This document shows, piece by piece, positions 23,558 through 37,498 of a stretch of DNA of 64,000 nt; position 1 is the stretch's first letter; each line of letters begins with the position of its first letter. Both the position numbers and the translations under genes were made by a program. The notes below the pieces were generated by a model, which did not search any database, was not told the origin of the DNA, and was given only the letters and a program-made list of their open reading frames with translations. The stretch is from Echiichthys vipera (Eukaryota; Chordata; Actinopteri; Perciformes; Trachinidae). The stretch covers positions 4,811,953 through 4,875,952 of the forward strand of contig OY829657.1 in assembly GCA_963691815.1 (NCBI GenBank). The letters run 5' to 3'.

Positions 23558-23854
23558 TTATACATATGCATTAATTATTTCAAATGTCAAGGTCTTTTTA
23601 AATATCGGTCGTGTTGTAATGATTTTCAGTTCATCATTAAGGTCATTCCACATTTTTACACCAATAACGGACACGGACGCGCATCTTTGTCTCATGTTGG
23701 TTCTTGCTTTTCTTGTTTCAGATTGAAGCAGTCCTCTTAAATTACAGCAATTGTTTCCTAATTTAAATAAAGATTGAACACCTGTAGGAAGATATTTTTT
23801 GACAGCTCTGACTAAGATTTCAAGTATCTTTAGCTTGACTATATCCGTAAATTT
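23558..23854 (-). pseudogene. LINE reverse transcriptase, C-terminal remnant
   Basis: A 98-codon open stretch with no ATG start reads KFTDIVKLKILEILVRAVKK, LPTGVQSLFKLGNNCCNLRG, RTNMRQRCASVSVIGVKMWN and DLNDELKIITTRPIFKKTLT. The YNLRG-like NLRG block, the G-V-K-x-W-N-x-L block and the F-K-K-x-L end are hallmarks of the C-terminus of non-LTR ORF2 proteins. A stop immediately upstream marks the truncated or frameshifted edge. It differs from the remnants at 3455, 16344 and 17348, so at least three LINE lineages are present. Confidence 0.75.
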
Positions 23855-24325
23855 TTAAATATTAGATTTTATGAAAAGCTCCTTAACTGAAGGCAGGTTA
23901 CAGTCTCCTCGTCGCCGCACACAGATCAGGGGCCGTATTCATAAACATCTTAGGGCTACAGCATGCTGATTTTTAGAAACCTTTAATGATACAGAGCTTT
24001 TAAAAAGGCATCCCTTGGCTTTTGCTGGTATCCCAACTCTAAATTTTCTTTCATATACAAGCTGGACAAGAAGCAAAAGCTGTTCTTGTGTCTAGTTTGC
24101 ACCTCTCCCTATCAGCCATGGTTGTTGTAGTGCTAATCCTGAGGCTCCTTACATGGGTAAATGTTAAAGAGCTGTCAGACCCGTGAGACCCTGACAATAA
24201 GCTGCACATATACTTGTCTAGCCAGTATCCTGTATAACTTTGTTTCCTGTTAAAACAGTGACACTCCTTGTACTTACCTACCATATTTCTTTAAAGGATT
24301 CATTTACAGAGTGGTGAGTCTCGCT
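23855..24325. other. Unassigned, with a hAT-like end at 23928
   Basis: CAGGGGCCGTATTCATAAAC begins at about 23927 and resembles a hAT-type terminal repeat. No matching right end was found. The rest is unassigned. Confidence 0.35.
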
Positions 24326-24760
24326 GTATCGCAGCTGTTATTGCCGCTACTCATCATTAATCATGTTTGCCACCATGATTATTATCATTTTCATATTCTG
24401 TCACCTTAGCTGTGCTTGTTTCTACTATTCTGCCATAACATATAAGTCATATTCACATTATTATAGATATTATTATAGTTACTGTTACTTTTTGGTTGCT
24501 TGCATCTCTGGAAGTGTCTCTATGTCTGTCCTTGTGTCTGTCTCCGTCTCTCTCTGTCCATCTGTCCGTCTTTTCTCTCTTTCTCTCTCCTTTTCTTTCT
24601 CCCCAACCGGTGCAGACAGATGGTCGTCCTACACAGAGCTGGGTCTGTCTGATGTTCCTGTCTGTTATAGGGAAGGTTTTCTTTGCCTTTACCTACTCTG
24701 TAAAGTGTCCTGAGATAACATTTGTTATGATTAGGCACTATAAATAAAATTGAATTGAAT
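24326..24760 (+). mobile_element. (GAATT)n-tailed retroposon, copy B
   Basis: This carries the long form of the 3' end. AT-rich sequence comes first (ATAACATATAAGTCATATTC), then TTGGTTGCTTGCATCTCTGG, a CT-rich TCTGTC block, CCCCAACCGGTGCAGACAGA, CAGAGCTGGGTCTGTCTGA, AAAGTGTCCTGAGATAAC and TAAATAAAATTGAATTGAAT. Relative to copy D it lacks the GGGGAATTGTTGG segment. No reverse-transcriptase coding remains. Confidence 0.8.
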
Positions 24761-24764
24761 GGAA

Positions 24765-24915
24765 TAGATCCAAAACCGCCCAACCCCACCATTTCTCTTA
24801 GCTTAAAGTCGTAATCTTTAAGTCTTGAGATACCTTGTTTCTTGCGGCCTCTTTTGCGGTAAGATGTCTGTTTTTTCAGAGCCCTCCATCTTGCTATGTG
24901 TGTTGACTTTAGCAC
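24765..24915 (-). other. Coding-like fragment with RLKDY motif
   Basis: The minus-strand frame upstream of the LINE tail reads RWRALKKQTSYRKRGRKKQG then ISRLKDYDFKLREMVGLGG. A related segment, GRLKDYNIHLRAVYGLKG, lies on the plus strand near 59940-59990. I do not recognise the family. The repeated occurrence suggests a mobile or duplicated coding piece. Confidence 0.3.
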
Positions 24916-26540
24916 TTTTTTCTGCTCTTTTATAAACGTAATTGATTCACATTCACCTCTCTACTTCCAGTCCCCTTATATGTTATGTTTTGTGATTACG
25001 GGCCCTGATGTTTTCATCTGCCACTACAGTATTTCTGTCTCTGCAAATACATGAGAACATGACAGATACTGTTTCCATTGCACTCTGTCTCATCTTATTG
25101 TTATCAACGCAGCAACTTTTCCACCCCAGCCCAGACTGAAAACATGCAATATTTCAACCCTTTTAAAGGATTTTCACTGTGGTTTTTCATGAGTGAGGTC
25201 TTGTGCAAGCAAAGCCAAGTCCACACATAGACAGTTATTTATTATAGACATAGCTTTTGTTGTCCTTGCCAACCACGTTTTAGGTAACTGAAAATGGATC
25301 TTTTGGAAAGCTTCAGCCACTTCAGCCAAGATTTTCAGAAACTCCAATGTTGTTTCCAATGTTGTTGTGTTACGAAGATGTATAAATGTATGATCTTCAC
25401 AATTAAGGTGACATTTCAGCCAATGCTAACAGGACTTTTTACATGTTTACACTTTACTCTTTGACTATACTGAGGAACAGAGGCATCAGAATGTGCTTTG
25501 TAGCAATCTATGCACCACTGGAACATCTTCTTCTTTGTGTGATTGGTTATCGTGATTTCAGGGTTAGGGTGCCACCTTTTGGCTTGGTGTTCAATTGTGG
25601 ATTTTTTTTGTTTTCATTTAGGTGGTGATATTTTTCAAAATAGTGCTTGTAGGGACATGATTGTTTTAGTTGAGAATACCCCTTCATACGTATGATGGGT
25701 TCTGATTTGCTACACCTGATTGAGCACAGAGAGTGAGACTAGTAGGTTGAAACAGTGTAAGAGAGAGACAGAGAAAAACATTTGGGTTGTAGGAAACAGT
25801 TCAGAAAATGAAAACTCTTTTGCACCACAATAAGACAAGACAGAGCGACAATGCAGCTCTCCCACAGCCTGTTATGCTTTACATGTGCTCATTTGGCAGG
25901 TGCTTTTGTCCAAAGCAACATAATAATGTGGTGCAATCAAAGCCACACTCAGTTTCATTTTCGCACAATGTTTTTTCACTGCTGGTGGTTAGCTGTAGCA
26001 GGCTTAGTAAAAATCCCACTTAGTGGGGGCCCTAGTATAAAACCGGACAATTGTCATGTTTAAAAAGAATCTCAAATTGCAGAAATATTCAAAGAACTGC
26101 AACGGAGGCTTGTTTTTGCTATTTTGGTTTTCATTCTTACCAGTTAAATAAAAGACTCAGTCCAACTGTCTGTTACCTACCGTGTGTGAGCTACATTGGA
26201 TAAATGTGCTAGGTCAAAGTAAAAGAAAAAATAAGCCTTCAAAATCTAATTGGTGAGGACACCATTGACATTTTGTTTGTTTACCTTAATTACCTCTTCC
26301 AAATTTGTAATTTGAATATTAAACTTTGTCTCAAATTGCTGTATAGACTGTTTGTATTGCAAAACTTTATCGACTATTTGCCACCTCATATCTCAACCAT
26401 AAATCTGTATTGAATTGCCAATAACTTACTTATCACTTCTTTAAAAAAAACTACATTCTACTACAACATTCTCTACTCTTTTTGTTGTTATGAAATTGGT
26501 AAACAAGAAATAACATTAGGGCTTGTTGTACATCTTGAAA
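24916..26540. other. Unassigned sequence
   Basis: No gene or bounded repeat recognised. Open frames of 60-71 codons at 25443 and 25808-26063 lack motifs. Confidence 0.45.
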
Positions 26541-26762
26541 CAATTCAATTCAATTCAATTTTTTTTATAGTGTCAAATCATAACAAAAGTTATCTCAGGA
26601 CACTTTACAGAGTAGGTAAAGACCACACTCTATGACTTATTTATGATTTACAGAGACCCAACAATTCCCCCGTAGAGTACGGTGGCAACGAAAACCTTCC
26701 CAAAACAGGAACGGACAGACCCAGGTCTGTGGAGGACGGACATCTGTCTGCACCGGTTGGGT
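26541..26762 (-). mobile_element. (GAATT)n-tailed retroposon, copy C
   Basis: A minus-strand copy starts within CCAACCGGTGCAGACAGATG and includes CAGACCTGGGTCTGTCC, GGGGAATTGTTGGGTCTCTG and AAAGTGTCCTGAGATAAC, ending in the AATTG tail. The right edge (26762) is where similarity to the other copies stops. Confidence 0.8.
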
Positions 26763-26968
26763 CAAACCAATCACAATCGTCTTGGCCGGCACTATACTCC
26801 AGCAGATGTTGAAGCAGGGAATGATTTTGGGTAAGGGTGGTTCCTTTATGATTGACAGCATAGAGGCTGAGCAATACGTTGCCTATACATGGCACTATGT
26901 ACGTCAAAATTGCCGGGAAATTTTTGTATTTTCAATTCGACAAAGGTAATGATAACAGTGTGTTTGCC

Positions 26969-27710
26969 TTAAAGGGGACCTATTCTGCTCTTTTTCAGGG
27001 TCGTACATGCATTTTGGGTTTCTTCTAGAACATGTTTACTTACTTTAATGTAATGTTAACACTTTATTTTTCTCACACTGCTCTGTTGCATCATCTGTGT
27101 AAGCCACGCCAAATAAGCCCAATCTGCTCCGATTGGTCAGGCACTTCCGGGTCTCCTCCCTGCTGTTCCTTATTACTGCTGCTAGCATGTAACTAAATAC
27201 CATTAGCAGTGGACTGTGGGGCAATAAAGCAGCAATTTCTTCTGGCAGAAATCACAAAAAACAGTTTATAAACCAAACACAACATAACACCAGTACCATG
27301 GCATGTTATAGAGGGCGTGTGCGCTCAAATCAGGAAGTAATTAGCAACGCAAGCAAAACATTATACTGATTTCTCTGCCGCTAGCATGTGCCTTCACGTA
27401 GTACAGCAGCACATCCTACTAGAGGTGTTTGAACTGTATTTCGTGGGGGTGCTGAGCGCGCCGCGCCTGGAGCAGATGACCGCATTTAAAAATCATAGAA
27501 GGCTTGATGTCAGACCGCGGAGAAAGTAAAAAAAGTTGTCTGAAAGGAGGCACTGACAGTAGTCTGATCATTAGACTGGTTACCCATAAACATGTTTACC
27601 TCATTATTTGACATGTAAATGTAAACATGTCATGTTTAGCATGAACATCTGACATTATAGCAAGATATATATGACAGAAATGAAGGAAAAGCATAACCGT
27701 TCCCCTTTAA
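26969..27710. mobile_element. TTAA-flanked inverted-repeat transposon, 734 bp
   Basis: TTAA lies at 26969-26972 and 27707-27710. The element between them starts AGGGGACCTATTCTGCTC and its reverse-complemented right end starts AGGGGAACGGTTATGCTTTT, an imperfect terminal repeat with a perfect first six bases. There is no open frame of note. A TTAA duplication is characteristic of piggyBac- and Kolobok-type transposases; which one mobilised it is inference. Confidence 0.75.
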
Positions 27711-28929
27711 AAAGTCTTGATCAGATTGGCTGTACCTTGCTAACAAAGCTACGTTATCTAGCTTACACTGTTGTGGCTGGAAACGTAAGGGAAAAGGGTA
27801 ATTTTTAACCGGCATTGTTTCAATGCAGCAAATTGCATCAGTGAGTGGATATGCCTGCTGTCAATTGTCTGATGGATGACTGGTGTTGGCCAGTTGAAAA
27901 ACAATCAGTGTCACTGTTTAATGCAGCACCATAGCGGAGAGCAGCATTAAACTGCTAAAAGCTTCTCCCCAGCTCCTCCCCTTGTCGGAATATGATCATG
28001 TCTGGTTTCCAAAAACCAAGATGGCGTGACGTCTCAGTAGCTACTTCCATATCTATTATTTACTCTATGTGCGAATGATAGTGCATCTTATTTCAATACA
28101 GTGTAATACATAAAAGTTGTTACAGGACTTACATCTAAATTGCCTGGTTCTTTATTTATCTCTAAATACATGTGAGCTCCTCACACTGACTCCCTCCCAT
28201 ATGCTTGCACAGTGCACATCTGCATAGTTATCTTTTTGAATGGCCTGTCCTGTCCTGGCTCTTTGATGATGAAGTTATTTCGGGTAAACCTGTCAACAGG
28301 TTCTGTTCTGGCGCGGCACTAATTGGCTTGCTGCTTAAAACTTGAGGGACTGTGTTAACTGTATCATTACTCTATTCGCATGCCTCAAAGGACAAGGAAC
28401 TGCATGAGACTTCTGACACTTATTTTTAGCTTAAATTATGGATCATGTCCCGGTTTCTCAACAGTGGAATAAAAGCATAACACATCTGTGGGAGTTCACT
28501 GTGTCAGGTGCTACTGTCTGCCTTCAAAAGCTTGTGTTTCAACCCATACGCCACCTGGCCCTCTGCGATAACAAGCCTCTCCATTGTCAGTTTATTGAGT
28601 GTCACTGTAGGCTGTGCCACAGACCTGCTGATGGGGTTGCAACTCACTGGTCACCAATAGAGGTCAATGAAAGTTACACTTTATACTGTGGCCCTTTGAC
28701 TGTATCGCTGTACAAAATGCAAGTCTCTCTCTCTTTGGCTACATTAACATGGTAGAGGGAAGGAGCCTAACTCTGATTTTTGTCTTTCATATGTGATTAA
28801 GACCGTTTTTTGTGATGGCATGGTGAACAAATGAAACCACACTAAATTTAACATTATCCATTCTGATGTTGATTCCGATTCAGATGAGAATATAATAAAA
28901 TGAAACAGTTGGACAAAAACAAAATCTCC
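27711..28929. other. Unassigned sequence
   Basis: No gene recognised. The 105-codon plus frame at 28438-28755 has no motif I know, and its Cys residues are not in a zinc-finger spacing. Confidence 0.4.
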
Positions 28930-28976
28930 GAGGGGTGAGGTGACAGTGCTAACCACCACACCACCGTGGCACCCCA
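28930..28976 (-). mobile_element. SINE family 1, head fragment
   Basis: On the minus strand it reads TGCCACGGTGGTGTGGTGG, TTAGCACTGTCACCTCACC, the A-box end of the family, then breaks off. Confidence 0.6.
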
Positions 28977-30139
28977 AGTATCTATACTTTGTTCTCTAAT
29001 TTCGATCTTCAGTGTGCAGTCTATGATTTTAACTTATAACGGGAACACAATCAGTGCAGCAATGATTCTTCTTCACCTTGTCATTACAAAGACATTATGA
29101 CACTAAATGGTGCCTGTCTGTAAAAGTTACTGAAAGGATAAATAAAAAGAAAGTAAGTGGAATCTGCTTTAATTACAGTATGTTCAACAGTAAAAGCAAT
29201 CTGCAAGCACATCGTGTTTGAATGAAATATGAATGGTAAAGAGGGTTCTGCAGCATAGGAATGAGGTTTTGCAGTCAGTTATCGTTGAGGGAGGGGATGC
29301 TGGCACTTATTCAGTGAAGTAATTGAGAGATCAAGTTGTACGTTGACAGTTTGAGCATCAGTGACTGCAATACTGTAGAATACTGAACATTTAGATATAA
29401 TGTTGGGGAATATTGAGAGGTGTTTCTGGATCTCCTGCAGTTGTTGACATTGACTTATTCTTGATGTTTGACTGTAAATTTACAACAGCATCTTTCAGCA
29501 TTAGTCACTGGACTGACAATATCCCTATTTTCCAAGGCAGTGGTTTGGATTTGGAGACGGAGAGTGATGGTGGTGATGTTTGAAATGTTTTGAGGCAGGT
29601 TCAAGTCAAGTCTCAAGTCTGGCAGCGTCTTAAAAGGCACATTCTTGTTTAAGTTTAAAGTCTTTCAAGTTTCTGAATGGTGACATGTAATTAAAGAATA
29701 ATTTACTATCATTATATGTCATGAAATTTTTTCTCTACTCCCAGTTTAGAAGTAATGTAAATGTGTCAATGATGAGAGGAAGGTGCACATTCCTCTCTCT
29801 CTTTTGATCAACATTTGAGTCATGCACTTGTGATGTTTGTAGGATGCCTGTTAACTTGTCTGTAGTGTGTTTGTGATCACATAGGTCCTCTGTATGGGGT
29901 TTTTATTCCCTGACCTGCCTGACACTGAGAAGAAGGATTGCACTACCCCTTTAAAATGCCCGTTGGTAAATTCTCTACTGCCGTGTGAGTCAGTTGGTTT
30001 TCTTACTTTTCACAATCTTCTCTAACAACACACGTGTATGTGAATTGTCTCTTACATTTGATTAATAGCTTAGTCAGATTAATATTGAGTGCCATTTGGC
30101 TTCAAATTGCATGAGATCGATGCCACCTGAGTCAAATTT
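28977..30139. other. Unassigned, with AAGTC-rich stretch
   Basis: At 29596-29680 there are GTTCAAGTCAAGTCTCAAGT units similar to 16761-16840. Otherwise the region is unique-looking and without coding evidence. Confidence 0.45.
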
Positions 30140-30410
30140 GCAATGATTCCCGAGCTCCTCCCTGACTGGCCACAGGCAGTAGGAGAAAAAGTATAAAAGG
30201 TTTGGAGGACAAAAGGCAACAGGCTGTTTTTCCTCCAGGAGAATGGAGGAGTGAGCCAGTGTTTTTGTGAGTGAAGGTTTTCCCCATGGTTGTCTGCAGA
30301 TGAACTTTATGAGATCGTTTTTTCGTCTTGTGTTTGTGCCCAGCGTAGATGTTCTTAATAAATGTTATTTGTTCCTTCCCACCCAGACTACCAACCATCC
30401 AGTCTCACAT
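30140..30410 (+). promoter_or_regulatory. TATA box and polyadenylation module, possible LTR
   Basis: GTATAAAAGG (TATA box at 30192-30198) is followed about 165 bp later by AATAAATG (30357-30362) and a GT-rich stretch. This is the compact promoter-to-polyA layout of an LTR. It ends near CCAGTCTCACA. I could not find a TG start with a matching short duplication, so LTR identity is only suggested. A short transcribed gene is the alternative. Confidence 0.35.
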
Positions 30411-31119
30411 CTAAGCAACTTTGAGTATCAGAAAAGGGCCATAAAAAGAAAATGTATTCTTAGTATTAGACCTACAGCTCTTTTCTGCACTTTCTGACAA
30501 AACATTTCTGTTGTTTTTACATATCTTTCCAATTTTACATGGAGCAATGCACATTAATTACATTTTCGAAAAATGTGCCAATGTTAGTCAAATTGTTCAT
30601 TTGGAGCTATTGTCACAACTGCTATTCATTATAATATCAATGAAGCAGATGACACGTAAAATCAGAAAAGGAATAGACATAAAGCAGCTAAACAGAGGAC
30701 CACAGCAGGAAATGTACAATGTAATCGACTAAAGGCGTAATGTGCAAGATGTGGCCAGATTTTTAGTTTAAAACATCATAGAAGCATCAACCTTTTTGAT
30801 GAGGGGGCCCGCACTGGCAAAGAAAGCCACTGGTTACAGCAGGTTTATGCAGGGTTGCTTTAAGCCTGGCCTGGAGCCCAGCTCGCTTCTGCTTCCTTTC
30901 ACATCGTCGCCTGTGTCTCCTCTCTGCAGAGCTGTTGATTTGCTGGATGGAGTGAGACTCCCAATAAATGCAGGATCTCTGTTACATTTTTAAGGATTTG
31001 CAGGATTATTGCATGTCTTAACTGTACACAATCTGTAACAGTGTCAACAGAAATCATGAAATTCTTGCACTAGGTAAAATGTTGCCCCCTATTTTTGTTG
31101 GAGCATTGGCCAAGAACTA
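30411..31119. other. Unassigned sequence
   Basis: No gene or repeat recognised with confidence. Confidence 0.45.
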
Positions 31120-31520
31120 AATCCTCGTGAGTCCATCTTGATCTCACAAGCTCCATTTAATTTTACTTGCAGATCAGTCTGGTAGCCTGCGGAAGAGAAA
31201 ATTTGGAGAGGTTTTCCAAGCGGCCGAACAAATTAGCTTTGGATTTGGGGCCAGTCGAAATGTGACGAAACTAGAAGAGACTGTTGAGTGTAAACAACAT
31301 GGAGGCTTCCACGGATGAGATGAGCAGCTATGGAGCAAGCGGCTTGCTAACTCTTTTTTCTCTGTGGATCCTTCTGTTGAATTTGGACCGGGCTCCTGAA
31401 ATTGGGCCTGTGATCAAGAAATTCACGTTACACAAACGGCACATCTTTACCCACATGTTGTTCACTTTCTGAGCTTCGCCTCGACGCTCTGTTAGTAGGT
31501 TGTATACTTCGTTGATCTGA
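31120..31520 (+). mobile_element. Recurring ~560-bp element, copy 2, left part
   Basis: This matches copy 1 from CTCGTGAGTCCATCTTGATC onward. A two-base deletion fuses the two short frames into one of 62 codons (31284-31472) that reads EASTDEMSSYGASG and ILLLNLDRAPEIGPV. It is broken at 31520 by an insertion and resumes at 31997. Confidence 0.75.
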
Positions 31521-31996
31521 GAAATCCAACCGCACTAAGGATACATGACACTTTCACTGAGGAGGAGATTTCTCCTTAAAAAACTAACAACACGGAAGAA
31601 ACCAGCAGGGTTTCATTCTCCTTTTTCTCTTTTTAGTCTGAAAACGAAATCCCAGGATGCTCTTTGTAACCCAAGTATTGTAGGTGTGGTGCTTTATGGG
31701 AACTGTGTGTGATAATACGTAACGAACGTATTTGTAATATGTAAAAATAAATGATAATCTCATAATGTAACACACAGAATAACCAAAAGTACAGATCTTA
31801 CAGTATTTTTTGGGTTGATTGAACCAACAAGCTTAATCTTAACATTACCAGGCACTTTATGATGAGAATCCTGATCCTTTCATGTTAATATGAAGGAGAC
31901 AGAAGCTGGGGCGAACTAACATATTCGTTTCCAGAGAGCATGACTCATATACGCATAGCTGTGAAATTAAATGACTTTTGTAAAATACACTTATTC
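31521..31996. mobile_element. 476-bp insertion with 8-bp target duplication
   Basis: TGATCTGA at 31513-31520 is repeated at 31997-32004, and the host element reads straight across if the insert is removed. The insert starts GAAATCCAACCGCACTAAGG and ends AAAATACACTTATTC. It has no strong terminal inverted repeat and no recognisable coding. Eight-base duplications are usual for hAT transposons, but the lack of a CAG-type end argues against a canonical one. Confidence 0.7.
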
Positions 31997-32166
31997 TGAT
32001 CTGATTGGTTGATTTGGCCTGTATGTTGGTGATAGACAGGTGATTTGTCCAAACAGCAACCAGTATTTTCGCCCCTACCCAAAAGATCTCCAATCCAGAG
32101 TCCCCAGATGGATATGGAGAGCAAATGAGAATTATGCAAATCAATCCATCTGGCTGAATCAGGTTA
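31997..32166 (+). mobile_element. Recurring ~560-bp element, copy 2, right part
   Basis: This continues with TGATTGGTTGATTTGGCC, GATAGACAGG and the CCAGATGGATAT ... AATCCATCTGG hairpin-like end. CACACCGCACCTTTAA just outside (32176-32191) resembles the terminus of another common TTAA element. Confidence 0.75.
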
Positions 32167-34525
32167 CAGAAGCTACACACCGCACCTTTAATACCAAATA
32201 CAAATATGTTATGCAGACAGTGCAAGCACTAGCTTCTGCAATATTTTGGACATGAACAATGACGGATGGGACTGTCCCCTCAAAGGCTATCCTGTCAGCC
32301 CGGGAAAGGTAAGCTCTTTATCTTCTAATGTCTCTATACCTGAATCCCTTGTCTTCCAGAGAGGAGGTGTGCAGACACCTCGTAGTAAATGATTACTTGG
32401 ATGACTGTTGACATCTTCATAAAACAGGGTATGTGGTGGGATTCACGTGGTAGCTGATCTGGTGGGGATTGTGAAGATGACATAATCAAAGTTAACCTTT
32501 TAAAATTATGACACGAGGGGAAGCATTTTGTCCAGAGCGAGAAAGTGTAGTAAGATACTATTGTTTTATTTCACCGTTTTTGCTGAATCATTGACTCAGT
32601 GAGTAACTGCCACATAAAAAAAGAATAACCTTTACTGGGAAGCAGAAGTGTGGAGCCTGTCCGTTATAAAACCCAGGGTTTTTGGGGGGAAACAGCTGTG
32701 ACAGAGAAGGTGTCAGAGACCCACTGAGGTCAATAATAAAAATACAACTGGACATCTAGGACCAGGATTGAAGCCAGACCGACGTTTCAAGAAACGGTAA
32801 CACTCACAAGCAATCTCGGAGCACACTCATGAGAAGCATCATAAATTTCTGGGTAGATGGGAAGCAAAGGAGACATCATTGCAAGAGGCCGCCTCGACTC
32901 AAAATATCTATTATAATGGGAAAGTGTTGAGGGGAGGAATCTTTTTAACATAATAAATGCTCCTTTGTCGATAGAACGCAATTTAGTAATCATTTAGGCT
33001 TTTACAATAGTCCTGCGGGGGACAAGATAATTGCATACGGGAAATCCAGTCAGTTCATGTGAAAGCTATAAATAAACATTGCTATTTTGCTAAGAGACAG
33101 GGAAAAAAGCTGCTTTCCATATTACAACTTCCCTTAGACCATAACAAACAAAACAAATATATGACTGAATGAGACATACTGAGATGTGTGGAGCAGAACC
33201 TGAGATGAAAGCTTTTTGATTTGCTGTTGCCTAGACGTGTTACCTTAATCACATAGATTGTATAAAGTCATAGACGTTGCTTCTGGGCCTAAAAAGTGAA
33301 GCCCGTGCAGAAGTAGCCTACCCTAAATATGCATTATTTTTAATGTCCAGGATGGGCATCTCCTCTGACCCCAAAAAGAAGTCTGATTGTATAGAATTCA
33401 ATGGGAAAACGACCCTACTTCTCACTTGATTTATTACCTCATTAAATACTTTGATGCACTGATACATGATGATGTCCATTTTTAAACCATGGTCCCATTT
33501 AAAGTCAATCAGATGCTGCGTGTCATCTCCCCTCCCTCCCTCGCCTTTCTTCTGTCCTCTTTCCCAGCTATCACCATACATGAAGCCCAAATGCATAAAA
33601 ACTCTCTAAAAATTGTTTTGGATGTGAGGAAAAGATGATAAAAGCAGGGTAAACAGTGACCTGTCAATCAGAACCGATGGTTAGCAATGCCATGGCACTG
33701 TGTATATTAAATAGGCAGGTTTTTTTGTATTGTCAGTATTTTCTTCCAAGGGTTTTGAGGTTTTGACACAGTGTGTTTTCACTCCCAAAAATGTCTTGAT
33801 CAGGATGTGGTGGTTGCACTTTAATAACCTGCTAGCTAGTGCTAGCATTGGCAGGTAAGTTTAGGGAAACTGACGACTTTCAAGGCCACAGGATGACTCG
33901 TGTTAGTCAGCTGAAAATTGTTAAAAGTTTCCCTGTTAAGCACAGTGCCATTGAAGCATAATACACAGCCATTGTTCGAGTGCGACTTTTAATTAACGTA
34001 ATTTCCAAATGATAGACCAATTGCCGATTTAAAAGGGGGCCTCTGGTGTGGGCTATTAAACTGTGTAAGGGGAAGGGTCTAGACTGTGGCATGTTGGTGC
34101 GATTGAGTGTCAAGAAGTATTGGTAAAAGGGCAATTTTACAGGAAGGCTTTTTGATTTTAATAATCCAACTAATTTCATATGGAAGTACTGCCAAGCATT
34201 CACAAGCTTTTTTTTTTTTTTTACGTTTTCAAGTCCTGTTTGATTTGACGTGATAACAGTACATGCTGTTTAATACAGGTCCAGAATACTGGGGGCAGCA
34301 AAACTATTCATACTAGTCATTCAAATAAAGAAATTGGGAAATAGTTGTAATTTTTCCAAAATTCGAGCAACCGTGATTTTACAAATGGCATGTGTCTGCG
34401 AACAGCAATACTAAAAATAGTTGGTTACCCCTTTGTGCCGTCTGTTGCCTGCAGCTCTTTGTCTTACAGCTCACTGTGTGTGCTCCTGACTGTTCATTAC
34501 TGCAGTAATAAAATAACAGCATATA
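32167..34525. other. Mostly unique non-coding sequence
   Basis: No gene recognised. An exon-like stretch with a donor site at 32309 is discussed among the rejected items. A stretch near 33258-33320 (CATAGACGTTGCTTCTGGGC) looks like a dispersed repeat without clear ends. Confidence 0.4.
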
Positions 34526-34529
34526 TATA

Positions 34530-34568
<39 letters not shown>
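34526..34568. repeat. (TA)n microsatellite
   Basis: About 20 AT units, interrupted once. Confidence 0.9.
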
Positions 34569-34570
<2 letters not shown>

Positions 34571-34674
34571 TTATGATATCATGAATAAAATCATAATAAA
34601 AATCCACTCTTTTTTGCCCGTTTTTAATGTGAATCTGCAGCAGTAGGACATGTTTGGTTTGCATTAGCTGTAAC

Positions 34675-34850
34675 TTAAAGGTTGAGTATGGAGAATGGGC
34701 AGAACTCCGGCATCTAGTGTCTCAAGATCGTAGTCGCAACAACAAAAAATAATCCTACCACTCAGGTTGCCAGGTTCGTCAGACCCGGCCCAGTATCGTA
34801 CAGGAGACTGGAGCCTGTTTGAACCCATCCATGTCACACATGTGAGAACT
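34675..34850 (+). mobile_element. TTAA-type transposon, left end (tentative)
   Basis: TTAA is followed by AGGTTGAGTATGGAGAATGG, and later CGGCATCTAGTG and GTAGTCGCAAC. The order resembles a common fish TTAA element. The right end is not found. Confidence 0.35.
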
Positions 34851-34911
34851 TAAATTTCAATGTTTGTAGCAAATGTCTTGAATACTTCTGTTCATTTGCA
34901 TTTTACGTATA

Positions 34912-35219
34912 CGGGGGCGAGTGTGGCTAAGTGGAAGAGTGGGTAGTCCTCCATTTGAGAGATTGACAGTCCGATCCCCACCTCTCACGGTCCACATGTC
35001 GAAGTGTCCTTGGGCAAGACACTGAACTCCGAATTGCTCCCTGTGCTGCACATGGGTGTGTAAATGTGGTGTGAATGGTTACATTAGATTAGATCGTATG
35101 TAGATGTCCACTGCCATCAGTGTGAATGTCTGTGTGAATGGGTGTATGTGACAAACACTGTGAAAGCGCCTTGAGTGGTCAGAAGACTAGAAAGGCGCCA
35201 TATAAGTACAAGTCCATTA
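34912..35219 (+). mobile_element. SINE family 3, full-length, tRNA-headed
   Basis: The head carries GTGGCTAAGTGGAAGAGTGG (A box) and ACAGTCCGATCCCC (B box). The body has TGTCCTTGGGCAAGACACTG and GTGTGAATGGTTACATTAG. The 3' end reads GCGCCTTGAGTGGTCAGAAG, GGCGCCATATAAGTACAAGT. TTACGTAT before it (34903-34910) and TTACATAT after it (35217-35224) form a likely 8-bp target duplication with one change. The tail resembles the LINE tail at 16640-16715, which suggests LINE-driven mobilisation. Confidence 0.85.

Positions 35220-37498
<2,279 letters not shown>

Noticed and set aside
24520..24715. Ser/Leu-rich plus frames and a charged minus frame in the TCTGTC block
   Set aside because: They come from the CT-rich part of the (GAATT)n-tailed retroposon. 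Equivalent frames recur at 52736, 56414 and 58966.
32217..32308. Exon-like stretch (FCNILDMNNDGWDCPLKG) ending in a good donor GTAAGC
   Set aside because: The upstream acceptor lacks a pyrimidine tract, the stretch starts right after a transposon end, and no adjacent exon or family match was found.
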